NCBI GenBank assembly: GCA_027491035.1
Contig: JAIXWZ010000242.1
Location: 1 to 59,121 of the forward strand
DNA from: Comamonadaceae bacterium
GTDB taxonomy: Bacteria; Pseudomonadota; Gammaproteobacteria; Burkholderiales; Burkholderiaceae_C
Reading direction: 5' to 3'
DNA length: 59,121 nucleotides
How positions within the stretch are numbered: position 1 is the first letter of the stretch; every line of letters begins with the position of its first letter. Positions 46,919 to 56,090 of this stretch are shown here, one piece after another. The notes beneath the pieces are model-generated. The model ran no database searches, was not told where the DNA came from, and worked only from the letters and a program-made list of their open reading frames with translations. Made by a program: the position numbers and the translations under genes.

Positions 46919-48025
46919 ATGGCTGTTGCAAATTTCCGCACCGTGTTATCTCGCCTGATCCTGCCCGCCGGGTTGTTGGTGTTGGCCTTGAGTGCTCCGC
47001 CGGTATGGGCCCAAAAGAAGGATGCCCAGGCCCAGCAGTCCAGCAAAAAGGGCAAGGACGCCAAGGGCCGGCAGTCGGTGAAAGCGGCCAAGGTCGACAA
47101 GAAGAGAGCCGGCCCCGTCAGGGCGTCCAAGCCCCAGCAGGTCCGCGCAGCAGGCGTCAAGGCTTCGCGCATGCAGGTGGCGCCTCCTGCGCCGCCGCGG
47201 CTGTCTTACGGGCAACTGGCCGGTCTGCACACTGCCCAAGACCCCCTGTCCCTGCGCTCCAGCGTGGCCTTGGTCATCGATCAGGACACGCAGGAGGTGC
47301 TGCTGAGCAAGAACGACCACGCCGTGTTGCCGATTGCCTCGCTGACCAAGCTGATGACGGGCGTGATCATCAATGAGGCCCGGCTGCCCATGGATGAGAT
47401 GATCACCATCACCCAGGACGATGTGGACACCGAGAAGGGCAGCAGTTCGCGCCTTCGAGTCGGCGCCACCCTCAGCCGCGGCGAGTTGCTTCATCTGGCC
47501 CTGATGTCCAGTGAAAACCGTGCGGCCCATGCGCTGGGTCGCACCTATCCGGGCGGCATGGCCACTTTTGTCGGCTTGATGAACGGCAAGGCCCAGGCCT
47601 TGGGCATGAAGGACACCCGCTACGTCGAGCCCACCGGGCTTTCGAGCCGCAACCGTTCGAGCGCGCACGATCTGGTGCTGCTGGTGCAAGCCGCATCGGC
47701 CGACCCGGTGCTGCGCGAGCTGTCCACATCGTCTGGGCACCAGGTGGTGCTTGGACGCCAAACCCTGCAGTACAACAACACCAACCGCCTGGTGCACAGC
47801 CCCGAGTGGGAGATCGGCCTGCAAAAGACGGGCTACATCTCTGAAGCGGGCCAGTGTCTGGTGATGCAGGTCAGGGTGGCTGGGCGCAAGCTCATCATGG
47901 TGTTCCTGGACTCCGCTGGCAAGCTCAGCCGTCTGGGCGATGCCGAGCGCGTCAAGCGCTGGGTCGAGCGTGGACCTGGGGCGACTCAGGGCATGTCGGC
48001 CGATGCTGCAGGCGCCAGAAGCTGA
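46919..48025 (+). CDS. pbpG: D-alanyl-D-alanine endopeptidase (PbpG type, serine hydrolase)
   Basis: A 368-residue penicillin-binding-protein-like peptidase of family S11, exported to the periplasm to cleave peptidoglycan cross-links. A signal peptide covers about 1-31 (LILPAGLLVLALSAPPVWA). A Lys/Ala-rich linker (32-90) follows, then the catalytic domain with Ser141-x-x-Lys144 (ASLTKLMTG), Ser198-Glu-Asn200 and Lys303-Thr-Gly305. The end lacks the long C-terminal domain of PBP5, which fits PbpG rather than DacA. The basic linker is unusually long. Confidence 0.92.
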   Translation: MAVANFRTVLSRLILPAGLLVLALSAPPVWAQKKDAQAQQSSKKGKDAKGRQSVKAAKVDKKRAGPVRASKPQQVRAAGVKASRMQVAPPAPPRLSYGQLAGLHTAQDPLSLRSSVALVIDQDTQEVLLSKNDHAVLPIASLTKLMTGVIINEARLPMDEMITITQDDVDTEKGSSSRLRVGATLSRGELLHLALMSSENRAAHALGRTYPGGMATFVGLMNGKAQALGMKDTRYVEPTGLSSRNRSSAHDLVLLVQAASADPVLRELSTSSGHQVVLGRQTLQYNNTNRLVHSPEWEIGLQKTGYISEAGQCLVMQVRVAGRKLIMVFLDSAGKLSRLGDAERVKRWVERGPGATQGMSADAAGARS

Positions 48026-48087
48026 TAGGCGCTGCCGGCTGTCTCTTCCAAAGTGACGGGTTTGGCCCGGTCGTTTCGGGCGGGTCG

Positions 48088-48882
48088 TCAGCGACCCGAT
48101 CGGCTGCTGCGATGGCCCAGGGCCGCTGAAATCTCCCCGGCCGTGGCTTGCAGCTTAACCAGCCAGCTTTCGTCAAGTCGGTCGGCAGGTGCCGAGATCG
48201 ACAGTCCTGCAACCAGGCTGTTCTGGTCGTCATAGATGCCTGCGGCCATGCAGCGCACGCCCAGCTCGAGCTCCTCGTTGTCGCGCGCCACGCCGTACTG
48301 CCGGGCTTTTGACAATTCGCGCTCGAGTGCTGGCAGCCCGGTGATGCTGTTGTGCGTGTGGCCGGCCAGGCCGGTGCGTGTGGCATAGGCGCGCACGCGC
48401 AGCGCATCGTCGGCTGCCAGAAAAAGCTTGCCGGTCGAGGTCAGATGCAAGGGCGCCCGACCGCCAATGGCGCGCACAACCTGCATGCCAGAGCGCTCGC
48501 TGTAGGCGCGCTCGATGTAGATGATTTCATCGCCCTGGCGCACGCTTAGGTTGACCGGCTGTTGGATCAGCTTGTGCAAATCGCGCATGGGCAGCAAGGC
48601 GGCATCACGCACGCTCAGTCGGGCCTTGACCACGTTGCCCAGTTCAAGGAGCCGCATGCCCAGCCGGTAGCTGCCCGCCTGCGGGCGGTCGACAAAACGG
48701 CCGACCGCCAGATCATTGAGGATGCGGTGGGCCGTTGAAGGATGCAGCCCCGACTTCTCGCTGATCTCCTTGAGCGAGACCGGCTCTTCCCGACTGGCCA
48801 GAATCTCCAGCAAGGTGAACATGCGCCCGATGACTTGAACCGTGGGTTCGCCGGGCAGGTTCGGATCGATGTTTTTCTTCAT
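48088..48882 (-). CDS. IclR-family transcriptional regulator
   Basis: A 264-residue regulator. The N-terminal winged helix (about 15-75) has MFTLLEILASREEPVSLKEISEKSGLHPSTAHRILNDLAVG. The C-terminal ligand domain (about 85-255) contains the family block MQVVRAIGGRAPLHLTSTGK and VRCMAAGIYDD. Targets are not obvious: neighbours are pbpG (convergent) and bpt/aat (same strand, upstream). It may control a distant catabolic operon. A 7-bp hairpin (CGGGTCG/CGACCCG, 48081-48098) overlaps its stop codon. Confidence 0.92.
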   Translation of the reverse strand: MKKNIDPNLPGEPTVQVIGRMFTLLEILASREEPVSLKEISEKSGLHPSTAHRILNDLAVGRFVDRPQAGSYRLGMRLLELGNVVKARLSVRDAALLPMRDLHKLIQQPVNLSVRQGDEIIYIERAYSERSGMQVVRAIGGRAPLHLTSTGKLFLAADDALRVRAYATRTGLAGHTHNSITGLPALERELSKARQYGVARDNEELELGVRCMAAGIYDDQNSLVAGLSISAPADRLDESWLVKLQATAGEISAALGHRSSRSGR

Positions 48883-48956
48883 AACGGCGCGGGCTAAAAC
48901 GCCATTTTACAAGATGAAAAGCGACCCGTTGTCGCACTCGGCCCGCCGTGGGCGAT

Positions 48957-49772
48957 TCAGTGGGCTCGGGAGGTGACCTCTTGCGGCTCGGCGTGGCTCT
49001 CGAGCGCCACCGGTGCCACCGGTGCCACCGTCGACACTGTCGGCCCTGTCCATTGGCCGCCCAGCAGCAACTCGTGCGGCATGAACCGGGCCTTGTAATT
49101 CATTTTGGGGCTCTCGGCGATCCAATAGCCCAGGTAGAGGTAGGGCAGCTGCAACTGCCTGGCTTGCTCGATTTGCCACAAGATGCCGTAGGTGCCGTAG
49201 CTGGTGTGGGGCTGCGGATCGTAGAAGGTGTAGACGGCCGAGATGCCGTCTTCGAGCACGTCCACGATGGCCACCATGCGCAGCGCACCGGCTTGCGCCG
49301 AGCCCGCCGGTTCGCGGAACTCGACCAGGCGCGAGTTGACCCGGCTTTGCAGCAGAAACTGGGTGTACTGGTCGATGCTGTCGTGGTCCATGCCGCCGCC
49401 GTGATGGCGGCCGCTTTGGTAGCGCAGGTACAGCTCGTAGTGCTCGGGCATGAAACACAGCCGCAGCACCCGTGCTTGCAGGCCCTGGTGTTGCTTCCAG
49501 GCCCGGCGCTGGCTGCGGTCGGCGACAAACCGGTCGACCGTCACGCGCAGCGGGACGCAGGCCTGACAGCCTTGGCAGTGGGGCCGGTAGGTGAACATGC
49601 CGCTGCGGCGAAAGCCCTTGGCCACCAGCTCCGAATAGGCCTGGTTGTGGATCAGATGGCTGGGCGTGGCCACCTGCGAGCGGGCCATGCGCGCGGGCAG
49701 GTAGCTGCAGGGGTAGGGCGCGGTGGCGTAGAACTGCAGCGTCTGCAGTGGAAGGTCTTTGAGATGGGTCAC
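48957..49772 (-). CDS. bpt: Bpt: aspartate/glutamate leucyltransferase
   Basis: A 271-residue aminoacyl-tRNA-protein transferase related to eukaryotic arginyltransferase, which adds Leu to N-terminal Asp or Glu to mark proteins for ClpS/ClpAP. The Cys-rich N-terminus [14 protein letters not shown] (about 44-57) and C-terminal block [19 protein letters not shown] are the family signatures. The start is a GTG at 49772 (VTHLKDLPL), 10 bases after the aat stop; there is no in-frame ATG upstream within the expected range. A short Val/Ala/Pro tail at the C-terminus is extra. Confidence 0.92.
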   Translation of the reverse strand: MTHLKDLPLQTLQFYATAPYPCSYLPARMARSQVATPSHLIHNQAYSELVAKGFRRSGMFTYRPHCQGCQACVPLRVTVDRFVADRSQRRAWKQHQGLQARVLRLCFMPEHYELYLRYQSGRHHGGGMDHDSIDQYTQFLLQSRVNSRLVEFREPAGSAQAGALRMVAIVDVLEDGISAVYTFYDPQPHTSYGTYGILWQIEQARQLQLPYLYLGYWIAESPKMNYKARFMPHELLLGGQWTGPTVSTVAPVAPVALESHAEPQEVTSRAH

Positions 49773-49782
49773 AGCCGCAGAC

Positions 49783-50526
49783 TCACAGGATCTCGCGCCA
49801 GTATAAGGGGTCAAATTGCCACTGCGCCGAGGCCAGGTTGACCCGCTGAGCCACCATCTTGGCGAAGGCCTCACGCGCGATGGTGCCGGCCCCAAGCGAG
49901 CACAGGTGGGCCGTGTTTTGCTGGCAGTCGATCGCGTCGATCGCCTGCGCGCGGCACAGCGCGACCAGCGCGCTCAGCGCGATCTTGGAGGCGTCGCGGC
50001 GATGGGCGAACATCGATTCGCCAAAAACCATGCGGCCCAGCCCGACGCAATACAGGCCACCGACGAGCTCGCCGTCTACCCAGGTCTCGACGCTGTGGGC
50101 CAGGCCCAGCGCATGCAGATGCTGGTAGGCCTCGACCATCTCGGGCACGATCCAGGTGCCGCTCTGGCCCGCCCGCGGCGTGCTGGCGCAGTGCCCAATG
50201 ACTGCGCTGAAGTCGTGGTCGATGCGCACCTGACAGCCCGGCTCGCGCGCGAAGCGCTTGAGGGTCTTGCGCAGCGAATCGTGAAGTTTGAAGTGGGCCG
50301 TTTGCAAGACGGTGCGCGGGTTGGGGCTCCACCACAGCACGGGCTGGCCAGCGCTGTACCAGGGAAAGATGCCGCCGCGGTATGCGGTGATCAGCCGATC
50401 GGCCGACACGCTGGCGCTGGCGGCCAGCAGGCCCGGTGCCGGATCCTCATCGCCCCAGGCCTGCTCGAGAGCAGGAAAAGGGTCGCCCTCTTGCAACCAG
50501 GGAAGCGGATGGCGTGGGGCTGGCAT
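49783..50526 (-). CDS. aat: leucyl/phenylalanyl-tRNA--protein transferase
   Basis: A 247-residue enzyme of the N-end rule pathway that attaches Leu or Phe to N-terminal Arg or Lys. The blocks [41 protein letters not shown] and [20 protein letters not shown] are typical. It forms an operon with bpt (10 bases apart), so the two branches of bacterial N-degron tagging are cotranscribed. Confidence 0.95.
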   Translation of the reverse strand: MPAPRHPLPWLQEGDPFPALEQAWGDEDPAPGLLAASASVSADRLITAYRGGIFPWYSAGQPVLWWSPNPRTVLQTAHFKLHDSLRKTLKRFAREPGCQVRIDHDFSAVIGHCASTPRAGQSGTWIVPEMVEAYQHLHALGLAHSVETWVDGELVGGLYCVGLGRMVFGESMFAHRRDASKIALSALVALCRAQAIDAIDCQQNTAHLCSLGAGTIAREAFAKMVAQRVNLASAQWQFDPLYWREIL

Positions 50527-50603
50527 GGTCGGTGGTGTCGCGCCTTGCCATGTTAGCGCGAGCGACGGCTGCGCGGGGCCAGCAGCGGTTCAACGCGCGC
50601 TGC

Positions 50604-50668
50604 AGCGGCCGGTTGAAGCGGCTGGTTTAAGCGGCCGGTTTAAGCGGCCGGTTTAAGCGGCCGGTTGA
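50604..50668. repeat. five 13-bp tandem repeats covering the LysR gene stop
   Basis: Five adjacent copies of AGCGGCCGGTTTA (with variants ending TTGA, and one CTGG) occur at 50604, 50617, 50630, 50643 and 50656. They contain the TAA stop (50640-50642) of the LysR gene, and each has a near-palindromic CGGCCG core. Because 13 is not a multiple of three, copy-number change shifts the reading frame. Confidence 0.9.
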
Positions 50669-51608
50669 AATAGTGCGCGGGCAAGGCCCGGGCCACCTCG
50701 TTGATGGCTTGGGCCACCGCGCGCTGGGCGGGGTTGGGCGTGTGCGCCGCGATCGTCAGCGCCACAGCGCGCGGGATTTCGGGCTCCACAATGAGCGCCG
50801 CTTGCAGCGCCGCACCATCGCCCTGGCCGCCAATGGCCAAGGGCCCCAGGATGGTGTGTCCGGCGCCCATGCGCACCATCTGGCGCTGCATGATGAGCGA
50901 GTCGGCCTCCAGGGTGACCTGCAGCTCAAAGCCGTGCTCGCGCGCGGTACGGTCCAGGCTTTCGCGCCACCGGCTGTGGCGGCTGGGCAGAATCAAGCCG
51001 AGCCCGCGCAGGGCCGAAAACGGCACCCGGCGCTTGCGCGTCAGGCCATCGCCGGGCGGTCCGACCAAAAACGAGTCGACCTGCTGCAGCACCTGATCGT
51101 GCGGCTGCAATTGGCGGGTGTCGACATAACGGATGGCCATGTCGTAGCGGCCGCTGTCCAGGCCTTCCTGGATGCTGGCGTCGAGCCCCTCCTGAACCTT
51201 CACGCGCAGCAGCGGATAGCGCTGGCCAATGAGGACCAGCGCCGGGCACAGCAAGGGCTCCATGGCCGACGGCATGCAGGCCAGGTGCACCTGGCCGACG
51301 GGCATGCCGGCACCGGCCCGGATGTCCGCTTCGAGTTGCTCGGTGCTGCTGAGCCACTGCCGCACCTGGGGCAGCACCCACAGGCCCCAGGCGCTGAGCT
51401 GCAGGCCGCGCGCATGGCGGCTGAACAGGCGCTGGCCGCACAGGGCCTCGAGTTCGGCGAGCTGTCGGCTCAGCTGAGGCTGGGCCATCTCGCGCTGCAG
51501 CGCCACCCGGCTCATGCTGCCCTCTTCGGCCAGATCCAGAAACAGGCGCCACAGCGCTGGGCGCATCAAAGGGGGCGGGCTGGACGGGGCTTTGGGGGAG
51601 GGCTGCAT
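50640..51608 (-). CDS. LysR-family transcriptional regulator divergent from the hyuAB cluster
   Basis: A 322-residue LysR regulator. The N-terminal winged helix (about 12-70) has WRLFLDLAEEGSMSRVALQREMAQPQLSRQLAELEALCGQRLF. The periplasmic-binding-like effector domain covers about 95-310. ATG 51608 is preferred because the alternative ATG at 51638 would lie inside a palindrome (51621-51642) that is the probable operator. It is divergent from the hydantoinase A gene (122-base gap), so it likely controls that cluster. The C-terminal residues NRPLKPAA are encoded by the 13-bp tandem repeat. Confidence 0.9.
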   Translation of the reverse strand: MQPSPKAPSSPPPLMRPALWRLFLDLAEEGSMSRVALQREMAQPQLSRQLAELEALCGQRLFSRHARGLQLSAWGLWVLPQVRQWLSSTEQLEADIRAGAGMPVGQVHLACMPSAMEPLLCPALVLIGQRYPLLRVKVQEGLDASIQEGLDSGRYDMAIRYVDTRQLQPHDQVLQQVDSFLVGPPGDGLTRKRRVPFSALRGLGLILPSRHSRWRESLDRTAREHGFELQVTLEADSLIMQRQMVRMGAGHTILGPLAIGGQGDGAALQAALIVEPEIPRAVALTIAAHTPNPAQRAVAQAINEVARALPAHYFNRPLKPAA

Positions 51609-51620
51609 CCGTGGGTCTTG

Positions 51621-51642
51621 TGATATCAAAAATGTCATATCA
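51621..51642. promoter_or_regulatory. inverted repeat TGATAT-N10-ATATCA, candidate LysR operator
   Basis: A 22-base site with exact 6-bp half sites lies between the divergent LysR and hyuA starts, 89 bases from the hyuA ATG. It contains an internal palindrome (TGATATCA). Three copies of TGTCAT follow in the same gap (51633, 51656, 51665). LysR regulators normally bind such divergent intergenic sites. Confidence 0.45.
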
Positions 51643-51730
51643 AGTATGCCAGACTTGTCATTGATGTCATGGGGATGACCGCATACGATCCCCCGCATCC
51701 CAAACAAGCGCCGATGCAATCGGCTCCGGC

Positions 51731-53815
51731 ATGAGCAAGCTCCAACGTTACCGCGTGGCCGCCGATATCGGCGGCACCTTCACCGATGTGGCCGCCTTCG
51801 ACCAGTTGCAAGGCAAGCTGCTGCTGGGCAAGACCCTGACCACCCCCGGCCATCTGGTCGACGGGATTTTGGAGGGCCTGCGCAAGACCGGCCTGTCCCT
51901 GGATCAGGCCCACTTGTTCCTGCACGGCTCGACGGTGGCCATCAACACCATGCTCGAGCGCAGCGGCGCGCGCACCGCGCTGGTCACCACCCGCGGCTTT
52001 CGCGACATTTACGAGATCGGCCGCATCAACCGTCCCGACTCCTTCAATCTGCGCCATCGCAAGCACAGCCCGCTCGTTGAGCGCGACCTGCGCTTTGAAC
52101 TCGGTGAACGCCTGCTGGCCGATGGCTCTGTCCTCGAGCCGCTCGATGAGGCCGAACTGGCCGCCCTGGCGGCGCGTTTGAGCACCCTCGAACTGCAGGC
52201 CGTGGCGGTGCTGTTTCTGCACTCCTACCGCAACCCGGCGCACGAGCGCCGGGTGCGCGAGGTCTTGCAGCAGGCGCTGCCGGGGGTGTTTGTCTCGATT
52301 TCGTCCGACCTGTCGCAGGAGTACCGGGAATACGAGCGCACATCGACTGTGGTGGCCAATGCCTACATCGGCCCGCGCGTGGCGCAGTACCTCGGCCAGA
52401 TCGAGAGCACGCTCAAGCAAAGCCGTTTTGACGGACAGTTTTTGGTGGTGCAGTCCACCGGCGGGCTCTACAGCCTGGGTGAGGCGCGCAGCGATTGCGT
52501 GCGCATGATGGAGTCGGGCCCTGCCGCCGGCGTGATCGGCACGCAGGCGCTGTGCGAGGCCATGGGGCTGAGCCACGCCATCGCCTTTGACATGGGCGGC
52601 ACCACCGCCAAGGCCGGCGTGGTGCGCGACGGTCAGGCCCTGGTGGCCAACAGCGTCATGATCGGCGGCTACCTGACCGGCTTGCCTTTGCTCACGCCCA
52701 TGATCGACATCCACGAGGTGGGCACCGGGGGTGGCAGCATTGCCAGCCTGAGCGCCACGGGCGCGCTGCGCGTCGGGCCTCGCAGTGCCGGCGCAACGCC
52801 CGGGCCGGTGTGCTATGGCCTTGGCGGCACCGAGCCGACGGTCACCGATGCCAATTTGCTGCTCGGCCGCCTCGACCCCAAGCATTTTCTGGGCGGCGAG
52901 ATGGCGCTCGACAAGGCGGCCGCCCAGCGCGCGATGAAGGCGCGCATTGCCGATCCGCTGCGGCTTTCGGTGACGGCCGCCGCCATGGGCATTTTGCGCA
53001 TCGCGGCCGCTTCCATGTCGCATGCGGTCAAGGGGGTGACCACCGACCGCGGCCTCGATCCGGGCGCTTTTCCCAATTTGTTCGCCTACGGAGGCGCCGG
53101 GCCCCTGCACGCCACCATGGTCGCGCGCGAGCTCGCCTTGCCGCGGGTGATCATTCCGCGCGCGCCCGGGCACTTCTCGGCCTTTGGCATGCTGCTGGCC
53201 GACTTTCGCAAGGACGTGGTGCGCACCCAGTTCACCAGTCTGGCGCAGACCAGCGTCAGGCAGCTGTCGCTGTGGTTCAACGAGATCGAGACGCAGGCGC
53301 GCGCCTCGCTCAAGGCCTCGCAGCTGCGCGCGCGCAAGGTCGTGGTCCAGCGCTTCCTCGATATGCGCTACGTCGGGCAGGAGCATGCGGTGACGGTGGA
53401 AATCCCGGCATCGGCATTTGTGGGCAGCAGCAAGTCGCTCATCAAGCAGGCCTTTGACGAGGCCCACCGCGAGCGTTACGGCCGCGGTTCGCCGTCTGAG
53501 CCCGCCGAAATCGTCAGCATCCGCAGCGTCCTGACGGGCGTGCTCAAAAAGCCCTTGCTCGAACAGATCCCGGCTGGCAGCCGCACGCCGCCGCGCTCGG
53601 CCTGGGTCGGTGAGCGCCGCGCCTACTTCAGCGGCGCCGGCTGGCTGGCCACGCCCGTTTGGCGGCGCGAGGAACTCAAGGCGGGCAACGTGATTCGGGG
53701 CGCTGCCCTGATCGAGGAGCACGCCAGCACCACCGTGCTGCAGCCTGGCGACGTGCTGCGCGTCGACGCCCTGGGCAATTTGTGCATCGCCATCTCTCAA
53801 GGAGCCTCAGCATGA
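51731..53815 (+). CDS. hyuA: hydantoinase/oxoprolinase family protein, subunit A (HyuA-like)
   Basis: A 694-residue protein of the ATP-dependent hydantoinase A/oxoprolinase family. The ASKHA-type phosphate loop VAADIGGTFTDVAAFD is at about 11-26. A second loop GLSHAIAFDMGGTTAKAGVV and the block GTGGGSIASL follow. In this family subunit A activates a lactam, imide or ketone with ATP; subunit B completes the reaction. The length fits two-gene N-methylhydantoinase-type systems rather than fused 5-oxoprolinase (about 1290). The TGA overlaps the ATG of subunit B by four bases. Acetone or acetophenone carboxylases are related alternatives. Confidence 0.9.
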   Translation: MSKLQRYRVAADIGGTFTDVAAFDQLQGKLLLGKTLTTPGHLVDGILEGLRKTGLSLDQAHLFLHGSTVAINTMLERSGARTALVTTRGFRDIYEIGRINRPDSFNLRHRKHSPLVERDLRFELGERLLADGSVLEPLDEAELAALAARLSTLELQAVAVLFLHSYRNPAHERRVREVLQQALPGVFVSISSDLSQEYREYERTSTVVANAYIGPRVAQYLGQIESTLKQSRFDGQFLVVQSTGGLYSLGEARSDCVRMMESGPAAGVIGTQALCEAMGLSHAIAFDMGGTTAKAGVVRDGQALVANSVMIGGYLTGLPLLTPMIDIHEVGTGGGSIASLSATGALRVGPRSAGATPGPVCYGLGGTEPTVTDANLLLGRLDPKHFLGGEMALDKAAAQRAMKARIADPLRLSVTAAAMGILRIAAASMSHAVKGVTTDRGLDPGAFPNLFAYGGAGPLHATMVARELALPRVIIPRAPGHFSAFGMLLADFRKDVVRTQFTSLAQTSVRQLSLWFNEIETQARASLKASQLRARKVVVQRFLDMRYVGQEHAVTVEIPASAFVGSSKSLIKQAFDEAHRERYGRGSPSEPAEIVSIRSVLTGVLKKPLLEQIPAGSRTPPRSAWVGERRAYFSGAGWLATPVWRREELKAGNVIRGAALIEEHASTTVLQPGDVLRVDALGNLCIAISQGASA

Positions 53816-55611
53816 GAGCGCGTCAAACGGTTCAATCGCCTCAATCGGTTCGAACAGGCAAAGCCTCTGCGGCGCGCAAGGGCGCGGCATCGCCGCGGCG
53901 CAGCAAGGCGGTTGCCCGCATCGATCCGGTAACGGTCGAGCTGGTGCGCAACAGCCTGGTGGCCGCCACCGAAGAGATGAAGTCGGTGCTCATGCGCACC
54001 TCGTACAACATGATCATCTACGAGGCGCTCGATTTCACGGTCGGGCTGTTCGATCGGCAGGGACAAACCTTGTCGATCGGACTGGGCTTGCCGATGTTCA
54101 TTCGCGGCATGAGCGATGTGGTCAAGGGCAAGCTCGCGCACTGGGGGCTCGAGCAAATTCATCCCGACGACATCTTGCTCACCAACGATGCCTACGTGAC
54201 CGGCGCCCACCTGAACCACCTGACGTTTTCCATCCCCATCTTCCATGGTGGGCAGGTCGTGGCCTTTGCCACCTGCATGGCGCACTGGCAGGACATCGGC
54301 GGCATTCTCAATGGTGTGACCACCGACATTTATGCCGAAGGTCTGCAGATTCCCTACGTCAAGTACCACCGCAAGGGCGTGCTCAACGAGGAGCTGCAGG
54401 AGCTGATCTTGATGAATGTGCGGCGCCGCGACCGCGCTGCCGGTGATCTGGAGGCGCAGCTGTCGGCTTGCCGGGTGGGCGTCAAGCATGTGCAGCACAT
54501 GCTCGAGCGCCACGGGCTGGCCGCCTGGCAGGCTGCGATTGACAGCATCATGGACCACACCGAAGCCGAAGCCCGGGCGGTGGTGCGGGCCATGCCCGAC
54601 GGCGTCTATGAAGCCGAGTCCTTTATGGACGATGACGCGGTCGATCTGAACCAGCCGGTGCCCATCCGCGTCAAGGTGACCATACGCGGGGAGGAAATGA
54701 CCGTCGATTTGTCGGACATGAGTCCGCAGGTGCGCGGCTTTTTTAACTCTGGCGCCGGTGTGGCCTGTGCCCAGGTGGCTTTCAAATGCCTGACCTTGCC
54801 CTCGGACCATCCCATCAACGACGGCAACTTTCGACCGCTCAAGGTGGTGCTGCCGCCGGGCACTGTGGTCAGTGCGCTGCACCCGGCGCCGATGCGGGTG
54901 TGGATGACCTACCCGATGACGGTGGTCGACACCATCTTCAAGGCGCTCGCTCGGGCCATGCCTGAAGGCGTGATCGCCGGCCACCATGCCGACTTGATGA
55001 TCGCCAACGTCAACGGCATACACCCTCGTGACGGCAAGTTGTGGATCTATCTGGGCGGCCTGATCGGAGGTGGCTGGGGGGCCAAGCATGACGAGGACGG
55101 CGTCAATGTGGTGGTCTGCATGAACGATGGCGACACCCACAACGGCCCGAGCGAGCAAGTTGAAAACAAGTTCCCCTTGCTGGTGCGCTACTACCGCTTG
55201 CGCACCGATTCGGGCGGGGCAGGGCGCTTTCGTGGCGGGCTGGGTGCCGAGGCCGAGGTCATGGCGATGGCGCGCATCAATTGCCAGACCCGCAGCGACC
55301 GGGTGCACAACCTGCCCTGGGGTCTGGACGGCGGCGCGCCTGCGATGGGCAACCGGGTGGGTGTTCGCAAGAAAGACGGCACGCTCGTGATGCACGAGAC
55401 CGGCAAGGTCAATATTCGGCTCGAGCAGGGCGAAGCCTATGTGCTGCACTCCGGCGGCGGCGGCGGCTTTGGTCCGCCCCTCAAGCGAGATCGCCAAGCC
55501 GTGCTGCGTGACCTGCGGCTGGGCTACATCTCTGAAGATGCGGCGCGCGAGCACTACGGGCTGACCTTGGACGGCCAGAGCCAAGCGCGCCCCGCCAAAA
55601 AGCGGTCTTGA
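53812..55611 (+). CDS. hyuB: hydantoinase/oxoprolinase family protein, subunit B (HyuB-like)
   Basis: A 599-residue partner of the preceding gene. The Ser/Arg/Lys-rich N-terminus (1-35) precedes the HyuB core: DPVTVELVRNSLVAATEEMKS, LLTNDAYVTGAHLNHLTFSIPIF, YPMTVVDTIFKALARAMPEGV and the Gly-rich end LHSGGGGGFGPPLKRD. Expression is coupled to hyuA through an ATGA overlap. Together they should form a heteromeric ATP-dependent amidohydrolase or carboxylase acting in the cytoplasm. The substrate is unknown; neighbours suggest an organic acid or lactam imported through Bug proteins. Confidence 0.9.
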   Translation: MRARQTVQSPQSVRTGKASAARKGAASPRRSKAVARIDPVTVELVRNSLVAATEEMKSVLMRTSYNMIIYEALDFTVGLFDRQGQTLSIGLGLPMFIRGMSDVVKGKLAHWGLEQIHPDDILLTNDAYVTGAHLNHLTFSIPIFHGGQVVAFATCMAHWQDIGGILNGVTTDIYAEGLQIPYVKYHRKGVLNEELQELILMNVRRRDRAAGDLEAQLSACRVGVKHVQHMLERHGLAAWQAAIDSIMDHTEAEARAVVRAMPDGVYEAESFMDDDAVDLNQPVPIRVKVTIRGEEMTVDLSDMSPQVRGFFNSGAGVACAQVAFKCLTLPSDHPINDGNFRPLKVVLPPGTVVSALHPAPMRVWMTYPMTVVDTIFKALARAMPEGVIAGHHADLMIANVNGIHPRDGKLWIYLGGLIGGGWGAKHDEDGVNVVVCMNDGDTHNGPSEQVENKFPLLVRYYRLRTDSGGAGRFRGGLGAEAEVMAMARINCQTRSDRVHNLPWGLDGGAPAMGNRVGVRKKDGTLVMHETGKVNIRLEQGEAYVLHSGGGGGFGPPLKRDRQAVLRDLRLGYISEDAAREHYGLTLDGQSQARPAKKRS

Positions 55612-55625
55612 GCCGAGCTTGCACG

Positions 55626-56048
55626 ATGACACCTGTTCAAGAACTGCGCCGCCGTCCTGCTGCTCGGGCTTCGCTGCGGCCCACCCCGGCCCAGGTACAG
55701 GCCAAAGTCCAAGCCCAAGTCCAGGCCCGCGCTTTGCTCATGTGCGGGCGCTGGATGCGCATCAGCCGGCGTGGCCTTTCGGTCATGGCCGGTTGCCTGT
55801 GCGGCTTTGATACGGCCATCGAGATCGGCGAGCTCGATGCGATGGTGCTCGACTACCTCGGCGATCGCCACGCCGGGCAGGCCGCGGCCGAGCAGTTCAT
55901 TGCCGGCTTTGCGCAGCAGGGCAACGGCGTGCTTCGCTTGCTCCAGGCGCTGGCGCAAGGCGGCCATGGGCTCGATGCGCGCGCGGCCGACGCCATGCTC
56001 GCTGCGCTGGAGCCTACGATTTCATCGATCGAAGAGCAGCACCTGTAA
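55626..56048 (+). CDS. unrecognised 140-residue protein between hyuB and a Bug gene
   Basis: I do not recognise a family. The first 40 residues are rich in Arg, Ala, Pro and Gln (AQVQAKVQAQVQARA), then comes ALLMCGRWMRISRRGLSVMAGCLCGFDTAIEIGELD with three Cys, and the rest is helical and acidic. No signal peptide or clear membrane helix. Codon use has high GC at third positions over the latter two thirds, as in real genes of this window. ATG 55626 lies 14 bases after the hyuB stop; a TTG at 55608 overlapping that stop is an alternative. The next gene follows 42 bases later. It might be a small subunit of the HyuAB enzyme, by position only. Confidence 0.65.
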   Translation: MTPVQELRRRPAARASLRPTPAQVQAKVQAQVQARALLMCGRWMRISRRGLSVMAGCLCGFDTAIEIGELDAMVLDYLGDRHAGQAAAEQFIAGFAQQGNGVLRLLQALAQGGHGLDARAADAMLAALEPTISSIEEQHL

Positions 56049-56090
56049 GCTGCCGCATCGCCCTTGACACAACCTGAAGGAGACCGCGTC

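Noticed and set aside
51635-55632. Long minus-strand frames (721 and 611 residues) across hyuA and hyuB
   Set aside because: Both are His/Gly/Gln-rich shadow frames opposite genes with clear family motifs.
55554-55967. 137-residue minus-strand frame opposite the unknown gene after hyuB
   Set aside because: The plus-strand frame has better third-position GC and fits operon spacing; the minus frame would overlap hyuB and oppose the transcript.
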